Positions 1 to 5,149 of a stretch of 5,149 nucleotides of DNA are shown piece after piece. The position numbers were made by a program, and so were the translations under genes. Source of the stretch: JAIVJN01 sp036732565 (GTDB lineage: Bacteria; Acidobacteriota; Vicinamibacteria; Vicinamibacterales; UBA2999). The notes beneath the pieces are model-generated. The model worked only from the letters and a program-made list of their open reading frames with translations, was not told where the DNA came from and ran no database searches. The stretch is from the NCBI GenBank assembly GCA_036732565.1, contig DAINCF010000507.1, forward strand, positions 1-5,149, given 5' to 3'. Within the stretch, counting starts at the first letter, position 1. Each line of letters starts with the position of its first letter.

Positions 1-420
1 CGCGGCGGGGGCAGTGGTGCCAGGCGCGGGTGTGGACGCGCCCGGCGCCGGCGCGGCTCTGCCCGCCATTTTGTCCGCCACGGCGGGCCATCCTGGCAGC
101 TCGCGGGGGCGACGAAAATCGTCGTCGGTCAGCGCCGCTGCGGCCGCGCCGGTCTCCGCAAGGCGATCCAACATCACGAGCGCGTCGTGAGCGCGACCGC
201 TCAGGCTTTGCGCCCGGGCGAGCAAGAACAGCAACTCGTTGTTCCGCTTGGGCCCCTTTTGCACGGCGCGCCAGGCCAGGTCGTGTGCGGCCTCGTACTG
301 ACCACCGGCCAGGGCGTCGGTCGCACGCTGGCGACATTCCTGCCAATCGGCGCAATCCGTAGACGGTTGTGCCGGGGCTGAAGCGATCGCGAGCAAGGTC
401 AGCAGCAGGGCCGGAAGCAT
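1..420 (-). CDS. Exported TPR-like protein, C-terminus beyond window
   Basis: This open frame reads leftward from an ATG at 420 and stays open for 140 codons to the window edge, so the C-terminal part is missing. Residues 1-17 look like a signal peptide: a short hydrophobic stretch (PALLLTLLAIAS) ending in APA before Q18, which points to export. Two cysteines follow (C23, C29). Residues about 30-98 form two amphipathic helical pairs resembling tetratricopeptide repeats (for example GGQYEAAHDLAWRAV and SGRAHDALVMLDRLAE), usually protein-protein binding scaffolds. Next comes DDDFRRPRELPGWPAV, a segment often seen after such repeats in exported proteins, then a Pro/Ala/Thr-rich linker from about residue 120, so another domain may follow. 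The in-frame TAG at 451-453, which is also the stop of the upstream gene, limits the start. Only 30 bases separate the two genes, suggesting one transcript. The ribosome site is weak (GTGAGA about 11 bases upstream). The function is unknown. Confidence 0.75.
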   Translation of the reverse strand, partial: MLPALLLTLLAIASAPAQPSTDCADWQECRQRATDALAGGQYEAAHDLAWRAVQKGPKRNNELLFLLARAQSLSGRAHDALVMLDRLAETGAAAAALTDDDFRRPRELPGWPAVADKMAGRAAPAPGASTPAPGTTAPAA

Positions 421-450
421 CTCGGAGATGTTCTCACAGGCGGCAGGCTC

Positions 451-1173
451 CTACGGCAGTATGAACGTGAACCGCGCGCTGGTCGGCACGCCGGCCGCGC
501 TCAGCGCCCGCACGCGCAGATGGCTGCCACTCGGGCAGGCGGCTCCGGGACTCCCCTGACCGTTGGTGTTGCGCGCGACGAACACGGCGTCGCCCCCTCC
601 TGACGCCCCGATGACCGCCGACTCGGCTCGGTCCTGGGTCGGTGCTGGCGAGAACGTCAGGCAATAGACACCCGTTTCAGGATTGGTCGCAGACACCAGA
701 CGCTTGGATCCGCTGCGGATGCTGCCGTCCTCGCGAATCTGGCCATAGGCGAACGGCGCCTCGCTTTCTGCTGCGCGCGGCTGACCTGTTGTCGGCAGCG
801 ATGGTGCAAACGCGAAGGTGCCTGAGCCGCCGCCGCTGTCGGTCCATGTGCCCGAGACGGACGGGAGCGTGAGCTGCGCTCTCGTGTTGACCGCGACCCC
901 GTTCGGCGCAATCGTATTGAACCCCATCAGCACGGTGCTGCCCTCGAGAGACGCGCTGCCATTCACGGCAGACCGCGGGTCACTACCGCAGCCATCATCG
1001 AAGCCTGATAGGGCGAATACCGGCCCCTGCTGCGTGACGGACAGCGTCACGACGTTGCAGGACGGCGCCAGCTGCCAGGTGAATGTGCCGAGGTATTGCG
1101 CGCGGGCCTCGTCGACCGTCGCGAACATCGACAGCAACACGGTGACGCACGCGAGGGCAGGTGTTCTATTCAT
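451..1173 (-). CDS. Secreted beta-rich two-domain protein of unknown function
   Basis: A 240-residue exported protein. Residues 1-26 form a signal peptide (MNRTP, hydrophobic core to about residue 20, cleavage motif ARA before Q26). Residues about 27-123 are rich in Ser, Thr, Gly and alternating hydrophobics, start with GTFTWQLAPSCN and end with SGTWTDSGGGSGTFAF. This looks like a small beta-barrel or sandwich, and C39 and C62 could form a disulfide. A polar linker (124-139) leads to a second beta-type module at about 140-240 (AYGQIREDGSIRSGSK, then TGVYCLTF, closing with ARFTFILP) that contains C171 and C213. From memory, both modules recur in hypothetical exported proteins of Acidobacteriota and other soil bacteria. 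No catalytic motif is visible. An in-frame ATG at 1191 would add six residues, but the ATG at 1173 has a strong AGGAG six bases upstream and gives a standard signal peptide, so it is preferred. The TPR-like gene follows 30 bases downstream. The cellular role is unknown; binding at the cell surface or in the periplasm is only a guess. Confidence 0.8.
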   Translation of the reverse strand: MNRTPALACVTVLLSMFATVDEARAQYLGTFTWQLAPSCNVVTLSVTQQGPVFALSGFDDGCGSDPRSAVNGSASLEGSTVLMGFNTIAPNGVAVNTRAQLTLPSVSGTWTDSGGGSGTFAFAPSLPTTGQPRAAESEAPFAYGQIREDGSIRSGSKRLVSATNPETGVYCLTFSPAPTQDRAESAVIGASGGGDAVFVARNTNGQGSPGAACPSGSHLRVRALSAAGVPTSARFTFILP

Positions 1174-1179
1174 CGGACA

Positions 1180-1184
1180 CTCCT
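1180..1184 (-). promoter_or_regulatory. Ribosome binding site AGGAG that decides the secreted-protein start
   Basis: On the minus strand AGGAG lies six bases before the ATG at 1173. The alternative in-frame ATG at 1191 lies upstream of this site and has no purine-rich sequence before it. This supports the shorter 240-residue product. Confidence 0.8.
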
Positions 1185-1226
1185 GTTTCATGAGTTGGGG
1201 ACGGCTTCCGGCACGAGTCGGTAAAC

Positions 1227-1239
1227 GTAGCCGAGCTAC
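1227..1239. repeat. Short inverted repeat GTAGC-CGA-GCTAC, possible operator
   Basis: Two perfect 5-base arms separated by CGA sit near the middle of the divergent region, directly before a TTGACG hexamer. After one mismatch on each side, AA and TT extend the symmetry. It could be a regulator binding site or a small hairpin. A site this short can occur by chance, and no known regulator motif was recognised. Confidence 0.3.
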
Positions 1240-1268
1240 TTTGACGAACGCAAGCGTGCTGCGGTGTT

Positions 1269-1277
1269 TGTTGATAC
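1269..1277 (+). promoter_or_regulatory. Candidate extended -10 element for cydA
   Basis: TGT-TGATAC matches the TG-N plus TATAAT-like layout of an extended -10 promoter. Transcription would then start about 1283-1287, almost on the GTG start codon at 1287, giving a leaderless or nearly leaderless mRNA. There is no good -35 hexamer at the standard distance (TTGACG at 1241-1246 is too far, 25 bases), and no ribosome site precedes the GTG, which fits a leaderless message. The evidence is by eye only. Confidence 0.3.
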
Positions 1278-1286
1278 GCTCCAGCC

Positions 1287-2579
1287 GTGAATTCCCTGCT
1301 CGCGGCGCGCTGGCAGATGGGCGTGTCGCTCGGGTTTCATATCGTGTTCGCGGTCATCGGCATGGCCATGCCGGTGATGATGATCGTCGCTGAAGCGTTG
1401 TGGCGGCGCACGCAGGATCCGATCTATCTCGATCTGACGAAGCGCTGGGCCAAGGGCACCGCGATCTTCTTCGCGGTGGGCGCCGTCTCGGGCACCGTGC
1501 TGTCGTTCGAGCTCGGGCTGCTCTGGCCGCACTTCATGGCCCTGGCGGGACCCATCATCGGCATGCCGTTCTCGCTGGAAGGATTCGCGTTCTTCCTCGA
1601 AGCGATCTTCCTCGGCATCTATTTGTACGGCTGGGACCGTGTGAGCCCGCGCGCCCATCTCTTCGCGGGCGTCATGGTGGCCCTCAGCGGCGCGCTCTCC
1701 GGCATCTTCGTCGTCACCGCCAACGCGTGGATGAACACGCCGACCGGCTTCCGGCTCGAGAATGGCCAGGCCGTCGACATCGATCCGATCGCGGCGATGC
1801 TGAATCCAGCGGCGGCCGCCCAGGTCACGCACATGCTGCTCGCGGCGTACATGGCCGTCGGCTTCGCCGTCGCCGGCGTGCACGCGCGCTGGCTCCTGGT
1901 GAACAGTCGCGATCCGCTGCACCGCTCGGCGCTCGTCGTCGCGCTGCTCGTCGGCGGCGTTCCCGCGCTGCTGCAGCCGCTGTCGGGGGATGCGGCAGCC
2001 AAAGTCGTCGCGCACCTGCAACCGGCGAAGTTCGCGGCCATGGAGGGCCACTTCGACACTGAAACGCGCGCGCCACTACGGATCGGCGGCATTCCCGACG
2101 TCGACTCGCGCACCACACCCTATGCGATCGAGATCCCGTGGGCGCTGAGCATCCTCGGGTACGGCGATCCCGATGCGAAGGTCGTCGGCCTCAACGACAT
2201 CCCTCGAGATCTGTGGCCGCCTGTGTTGTGGGTGCACCTCGCGTTTCAAGTCATGGTCGCCATCGGTGGCGCGCTGGCGGCGCTGGCCGTGGTGAGCGCC
2301 TGGCTCGCCTGGCGACGGCGCCTCTTCGAGAGCCGAGCCTTTCTGCGGGCGCTGGTGGTGGCTGCGCCGCTGGGGTTCATCGCCATCGAGGCCGGATGGA
2401 TGGTGACGGAGCTCGGACGCCAACCGTGGATCATCCAGGGCGTCATGAAGACCGCTGACGCGGTGACGCCGATGCCGGGCCTGGTCGTGTCGTTCATCGT
2501 CACGACCGCGATCTACGTTCTGCTCGCCGCGGTCGTCACCTCGTTGATCCGTCACCACGTCGCCATGACCCGGCCCTGA
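1287..2579 (+). CDS. cydA: Cytochrome bd quinol oxidase subunit I, short Q-loop form
   Basis: Subunit I of the membrane-bound cytochrome bd oxidase, which oxidises quinol and reduces O2 to water without pumping protons. The 430-residue protein carries the family's signature residues: H18 in SLGFHIVF (high-spin heme ligand position), the EGFAFFLEAIF helix with E98 and E105, the GWDR motif at 115-118, H182 in THMLLAAY and M323 in FQVMVAIGG (positions of the heme b558 ligands), the quinol-loop residues K248 and E253 in AKFAAMEGHF, E368 in AIEAGW, and GRQPW at 377-381. About nine hydrophobic segments are spread along the chain. It is roughly 90 residues shorter than E. coli CydA (522). K248 to M323 spans 75 residues against 141 in E. 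coli, so this is the short Q-loop (bd-S) type. The start must be the GTG at 1287, because an in-frame TGA lies at 1272-1274 and no other start codon intervenes. cydB follows after eight bases. No Shine-Dalgarno sequence is evident. Confidence 0.96.
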   Translation: MNSLLAARWQMGVSLGFHIVFAVIGMAMPVMMIVAEALWRRTQDPIYLDLTKRWAKGTAIFFAVGAVSGTVLSFELGLLWPHFMALAGPIIGMPFSLEGFAFFLEAIFLGIYLYGWDRVSPRAHLFAGVMVALSGALSGIFVVTANAWMNTPTGFRLENGQAVDIDPIAAMLNPAAAAQVTHMLLAAYMAVGFAVAGVHARWLLVNSRDPLHRSALVVALLVGGVPALLQPLSGDAAAKVVAHLQPAKFAAMEGHFDTETRAPLRIGGIPDVDSRTTPYAIEIPWALSILGYGDPDAKVVGLNDIPRDLWPPVLWVHLAFQVMVAIGGALAALAVVSAWLAWRRRLFESRAFLRALVVAAPLGFIAIEAGWMVTELGRQPWIIQGVMKTADAVTPMPGLVVSFIVTTAIYVLLAAVVTSLIRHHVAMTRP

Positions 2580-2587
2580 GCGTCGTT

Positions 2588-3589
2588 GTGCCGGAGCCCG
2601 CTGTCCTTCTCGCCGTCATCATGGTCCTTGCGCTGACGCTGTATGCGCTGCTCGGCGGCGCGGACTTCGGCGGCGGCGTCTGGGATTGGCTGGCGAGCGG
2701 GCCGACCGCGCCTGCCCAGCGTGCGACGATTGCGCGGGCGATCGCGCCGGTCTGGGAAGCCAATCACGTCTGGCTCATCCTCGTCGTCACGGTTCTCTTC
2801 AGCGGGTTTCCGCGGGCGTTCGCCTGGATCAGCACCTACCTCCACATCCCGCTGCTCCTGATGCTCATCGGAATCATCCTGCGGGGATCGGCGTTCGTAT
2901 TCCGGGCATACGGGCCCAAGGATGAACGCTTCACGCGCACCTGGGGCCGGGTCTTCGCGGGCGCGAGCACCGTGACGCCGGTGTTGCTGGGCATCGTGGT
3001 CGGCACGATCACCGAGGCTCGCCTCGATGCGACAGCCACGGGCTTTCGCGCGGTGTACGTCGCTCCCTGGCTGACGCCGTTCGCGCTGTCGGTGGGCGGC
3101 TTCGCGCTCGTGCTGTTCGCGTACCTCGCGGCGGTGTATCTCACGCTGGAGGCGACCGAGCCCGATACGGTCGAAGCGTTTCGGTGGCGCGCGCTCGTCG
3201 CTGGCGCGCTCGCGGGCGTCCTCGCGTTGGTTGTGTTCGTGATGGGGGCCTCGGTCCCGCACTTGAGGGCGGGACTCACCGCATCGCCCTGGGCGCTTCC
3301 ACTGCACGTCTGCACCGGAGTTGCGGCGGTCGCGGCGTTCGTGCTGCTGTGGACCAGGCGCTACTGGTGGGCGCGTGTCGCGGCGGCGGCACAAGTCGCG
3401 TTCATCCTGTGGGGGTGGGCGCTCGCGCAGTATCCCTATCTGGTCAGACCGGACCTCACCATCGAGGCGAGCGCCGCGCCGAGAGCGGTGCTCGTCCTGC
3501 TGCTCCAGGCACTGGTGCTCGGCGCCCTCGTCCTGATGCCCTCTCTCCTCTATCTGTTTCGCGTCTTTGCACCACGAGGGCGCACGTGA
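2588..3589 (+). CDS. cydB: Cytochrome bd quinol oxidase subunit II
   Basis: Subunit II of the bd oxidase, an integral membrane protein that pairs with CydA; CydA carries the hemes. The 333 residues are full length for the short bacterial CydB group. Conserved segments in order are LLGGADFGGGVWDWL (21-35), the amphipathic PAQRATIARAIAPVWEANHVWLI stretch (42-64), LHIPLLLMLIGIILRGSAFVFR (85-106), VTPVLLGIVVGT (129-140), and near the end WGWALAQYPYL (275-285). About eight or nine membrane helices can be traced. The GTG at 2588 is used as start, eight bases after the cydA stop, and leads straight into the first helix. Ribosome binding looks weak, so translation may be coupled to cydA. No cydX-like small membrane protein follows: the frame overlapping the stop (GTG at 3586) ends after nine codons. 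No cydC or cydD assembly transporter gene is within the window. Confidence 0.96.
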   Translation: MPEPAVLLAVIMVLALTLYALLGGADFGGGVWDWLASGPTAPAQRATIARAIAPVWEANHVWLILVVTVLFSGFPRAFAWISTYLHIPLLLMLIGIILRGSAFVFRAYGPKDERFTRTWGRVFAGASTVTPVLLGIVVGTITEARLDATATGFRAVYVAPWLTPFALSVGGFALVLFAYLAAVYLTLEATEPDTVEAFRWRALVAGALAGVLALVVFVMGASVPHLRAGLTASPWALPLHVCTGVAAVAAFVLLWTRRYWWARVAAAAQVAFILWGWALAQYPYLVRPDLTIEASAAPRAVLVLLLQALVLGALVLMPSLLYLFRVFAPRGRT

Positions 3590-3676
3590 TCGAGGGGTTC
3601 CCGTCCAACGCTTGATTTCGATCGCGGAAGGTGGTCTATTGCCCTGCATCGGAGTACGCCTCACGAAAGGCGCCTG
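3590..3676 (+). promoter_or_regulatory. Spacer between cydB and FIST gene
   Basis: These 87 bases contain no credible gene and no hairpin followed by a T-run, so no intrinsic terminator for cydAB is visible and read-through into the FIST gene is possible. A weak promoter candidate is TTGATT (3612-3617) with TATTGC (3637-3642), but the 19-base spacing is longer than ideal. The 3' end holds the FIST ribosome site and a small hairpin. Confidence 0.35.
3657..3672 (+). promoter_or_regulatory. Small hairpin overlapping the FIST ribosome binding site
   Basis: CGCCT (3657-3661) can pair with AGGCG (3668-3672) around a six-base loop, CACGAA. The right arm includes the AGG of the GAAAGG ribosome site (3665-3670), which sits six bases before the ATG at 3677. 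AGGCGCCT (3668-3675) is also a perfect palindrome. Folding could reduce translation initiation. In such GC-rich DNA, stems this short are common. Confidence 0.3.
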
Positions 3677-4813
3677 ATGCAGGTCGAGCAACTCACCTGG
3701 ACGCGGGCGGCGGGTTGGGAGCCCGCCCCGCCGGGCGGTCGGGCGTTCGCAGCCGATCTGGTACTGGTGTTTGGCGATCGGCTGCTACTGACCGACCGCG
3801 CGCCGCTCGAGGCGGTCTCGCGCGCGTATCCTTCCGCACATCTGTTCGGTTGTTCCACCGCTGGCGAGATTGCCGGCACGCGCGTCCGCGACGAATCGCT
3901 CGTCGTGACCGCGATCGGGTTCGAGCATGCACACGTCCGTGGCGCCAGCTTGCCGATCGATCACGGCTCCAGCTTCGACCTCGGCGCGCGCCTGGCCGAG
4001 ATGCTCCCTTCCGAGGCACTGGTGCACGTCCTCGTGCTGTCGGATGGGTTGCGCGTGAACGGCACCGATCTCGTGCGCGGCCTGACCGCGCGGCTTCCCG
4101 CCGATGTCACCATCACCGGCGGTCTCTCGGGCGACGGCGCGCGCTTCGAGGAGACGCTGGTCATCTGGGATGGGCCACCCGCGCCGAACACGGTCGCCGT
4201 CGTCGGTCTTTACGGCGACATGACGGTGGGCTGCGGCTCACTCGGCGGCTGGGACCCGTTCGGACCCGAGCGCTTGATCACGCGGGCCGAAGGCAACGTC
4301 CTCTACGAGCTCGACGGGAAGTCCGCGCTCGATCTCTACAAGCGCTACCTCGGCGATCACGCTGACGCCTTGCCGGCCGCCGGTTTGCTGTTCCCGTTGA
4401 GCCTGCGCACGCAAGAAGGTCGGGCGCGCGTCGTCCGCAGCATCCTGTCGGTCAGCGAAGCCGATCAGAGCCTGACGTTCGCCGGCGATATGCCGGTTGG
4501 CGCCCACGCCCAACTGATGAAGGCCAACTTCGATCGGCTGATCGATGGGGCGGTTGGCGCGGCGCGCACCAGCCGCGAATCGTTGCGAGGCTCGACGCCC
4601 ACGCTGGCCATTCTGATCAGCTGTGTCGGGCGCAAGCTCGTGCTGAAGCAGCGCGTCGAGGAAGAGGTCGAAGGCGTACGCGACGTGCTCGGGAGCGCGA
4701 CGATGCTGGCCGGCTTTTATTCGTACGGTGAGATCTCACCCTTCACGCCCGGCGCGACATGCGAACTGCACAACCAGACCATGACCATCACGACGCTCGC
4801 CGAGCGGGGCTGA
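3677..4813 (+). CDS. FIST-domain sensory protein (FIST N + FIST C)
   Basis: A complete 378-residue stand-alone FIST protein, a family of soluble ligand-sensing proteins found with signalling partners. The FIST N region (about 25-205) shows HLFGCSTAGEI (55-65), HVLVLSDGL (117-125), TGGLSGDG (147-154) and GLYGDMTVGCGSLGGW (177-192). The FIST C region (about 206-370) shows LMKANFDRLIDGA (280-292), SCVGRKLVLKQRVEEEVEGV (315-334), GFYSYGEISP (346-355) and the terminal LHNQTMT (364-370). No signal peptide or membrane helix is seen, so it is cytoplasmic. The ATG at 3677 has GAAAGG six bases upstream. A histidine kinase gene begins one base after the stop, so the FIST protein probably controls that kinase. 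Known ligands differ within the family: small metabolites such as amino acids have been proposed, and NosP members bind heme and sense nitric oxide. Histidines that could bind heme include H55, H84, H86, H96, H117, H228, H277 and H365; which, if any, does so cannot be told here. Confidence 0.93.
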   Translation: MQVEQLTWTRAAGWEPAPPGGRAFAADLVLVFGDRLLLTDRAPLEAVSRAYPSAHLFGCSTAGEIAGTRVRDESLVVTAIGFEHAHVRGASLPIDHGSSFDLGARLAEMLPSEALVHVLVLSDGLRVNGTDLVRGLTARLPADVTITGGLSGDGARFEETLVIWDGPPAPNTVAVVGLYGDMTVGCGSLGGWDPFGPERLITRAEGNVLYELDGKSALDLYKRYLGDHADALPAAGLLFPLSLRTQEGRARVVRSILSVSEADQSLTFAGDMPVGAHAQLMKANFDRLIDGAVGAARTSRESLRGSTPTLAILISCVGRKLVLKQRVEEEVEGVRDVLGSATMLAGFYSYGEISPFTPGATCELHNQTMTITTLAERG

Positions 4814-4814
4814 C

Positions 4815-5149
4815 ATGCACGCGTTGCTCAGGCGTCAACTGAAGCGCCTGTTCGGCGACGTCGAGCGCGTGCCACGCGACTGGCAGGCGTTCCTGACGGT
4901 GGTGGATCAGACCTACACCGAGGCGGACGCCGATCGCGGCATGGTCGAGCGGTCGCTCGAGCTCAGCTCGCACGAGATGCTGCAGCTCAACGCGCAGATG
5001 CGTACGCTGGTCGCCGACCTCGAGCGGCGCGTCGAAGAGCGCACCGCCGAGCTCGTCCGCCTGAACGAGGCGCTTCGCCACGAGATCGACGAGCGCAAGC
5101 GCATCCAAGACGAGCGCGACGCGCTCCGCCAATCGCAGAAGATAGAAGC
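4815..5149 (+). CDS. Sensor histidine kinase, N-terminal part only
   Basis: The frame opens with ATG at 4815, one base after the FIST stop, and runs 111 codons to the window edge. Residues 1-50 (MHALLRRQLKRLFG, then FLTVVDQTY, DRGMVERSLELSS) match a soluble N-terminal segment that commonly precedes the kinase core in cytoplasmic hybrid or plain histidine kinases. Residues about 52-105 form a long coiled-coil signalling helix with the familiar LERRVEERTAEL (69-80) and EIDERKRIQDERDALRQSQK. The final SQKIEA is the typical lead-in to the HisKA dimerisation and phosphoacceptor domain, whose His and the ATPase domain must lie beyond the window. There is no membrane segment, so signal input most likely comes from a partner protein, presumably the FIST product. 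GGGG at 4806-4809 may act as the ribosome site, and the tight spacing suggests translational coupling. Whether a receiver or output domain is attached cannot be seen. Confidence 0.88.
   Translation, partial: MHALLRRQLKRLFGDVERVPRDWQAFLTVVDQTYTEADADRGMVERSLELSSHEMLQLNAQMRTLVADLERRVEERTAELVRLNEALRHEIDERKRIQDERDALRQSQKIE

Larger units (their letters stand above)
1174..1286. promoter_or_regulatory. Divergent intergenic region between secreted-protein operon and cydAB
   Basis: This is the only spacer between the two divergent gene groups, so it must hold or overlap the promoters for both. It contains the AGGAG site of the leftward gene, the inverted repeat GTAGC-CGA-GCTAC (1227-1239), a TTGACG hexamer on the plus strand (1241-1246) and an extended -10 candidate (1269-1277). 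No convincing FNR box (TTGAT-N4-ATCAA) is present; there is only a lone TTGAT at 1271-1275. No good -10/-35 pair was found for the leftward promoter. Confidence 0.6.

Noticed and set aside
30..381. Two plus-strand short frames at the left edge
   Set aside because: The opposite strand carries an uninterrupted 140-codon frame with a signal peptide and TPR-like repeats, which explains this region better.
1248..1257. ACGC-AA-GCGT symmetry upstream of cydA
   Set aside because: The arms are only four bases with a two-base centre, which is expected by chance in GC-rich DNA, and it matches no recognised operator.
1271..1275. TTGAT as an FNR/CRP-family half site upstream of cydA
   Set aside because: The matching ATCAA half is absent at the required spacing, so a full FNR-type box is not supported.
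818..1393. Plus-strand frame crossing the intergenic region into cydA
   Set aside because: It overlaps the secreted-protein gene on the opposite strand and the cydA start. Its product is Arg-rich with no domain, and it has no supporting ribosome site.
1236..2051. Minus-strand open frame (271 codons) opposite cydA
   Set aside because: Antisense to well-conserved CydA residues, with a charged His/Arg-rich composition typical of a shadow frame and no domain or ribosome site.
3586..3615. Possible cydX-like small gene overlapping the cydB stop
   Set aside because: GTG at 3586 opens only nine codons (VIEGFPSNA) before a stop, with no hydrophobic helix, so it cannot be a CydX-type subunit.
2552..3691. 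Long minus-strand open frame (379 codons) opposite cydB
   Set aside because: It lies wholly antisense to a clear CydB. Its product is an Arg/Asp/Glu/Gln-rich low-complexity chain typical of high-GC shadow frames, with no recognisable domain.
3631..4365. Plus-strand open frame (244 codons) overlapping the FIST gene in another frame
   Set aside because: The FIST frame contains all the family motifs. This frame gives an Arg/Ala-rich chain without motifs.

Overview
This is a high-GC (roughly two-thirds G+C by eye) bacterial chromosomal segment with two divergent gene groups. The organism cannot be fixed from the sequence. The short-Q-loop CydAB pair, the FIST–kinase pair and the style of the two exported proteins (one with a 'GTFTWQL...CN' N-terminal domain) resemble soil or sediment Acidobacteriota such as Vicinamibacteria. 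That is an impression from memory, not a search result.

Left part (about 1-1173, minus strand): two exported proteins lie one after the other. The first transcribed is a 240-residue secreted beta-rich protein with a clean signal peptide. Thirty bases after its stop begins a second exported protein with TPR-like helical repeats, which runs off the left edge of the window. They probably form an operon of unknown function.

Middle (1174-1286): a 113-base divergent intergenic region holds a good ribosome binding site for the leftward gene, a short inverted repeat, and a possible extended -10 element very close to the rightward start codon.

Right part (1287-5149, plus strand): cydA and cydB encode the two main subunits of a cytochrome bd-type quinol oxidase. 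CydA is the short-Q-loop form, and the two genes are 8 bases apart. After an 87-base gap comes a gene for a complete FIST-domain sensor protein. One base after its stop begins a soluble sensor histidine kinase, cut by the right edge of the window. The tight FIST–kinase linkage suggests that the FIST protein supplies the signal input for the kinase.

The most interesting idea is functional. Some FIST proteins (the NosP family) are heme-based nitric oxide sensors that act on co-encoded histidine kinases, and cytochrome bd is the NO-tolerant respiratory oxidase. The cluster cydA-cydB-FIST-kinase could therefore couple NO or redox sensing to a protective oxidase. Gene order and domains are visible in the sequence; NO sensing is inference. 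No RNA gene, CRISPR array, insertion sequence or clear terminator was seen.
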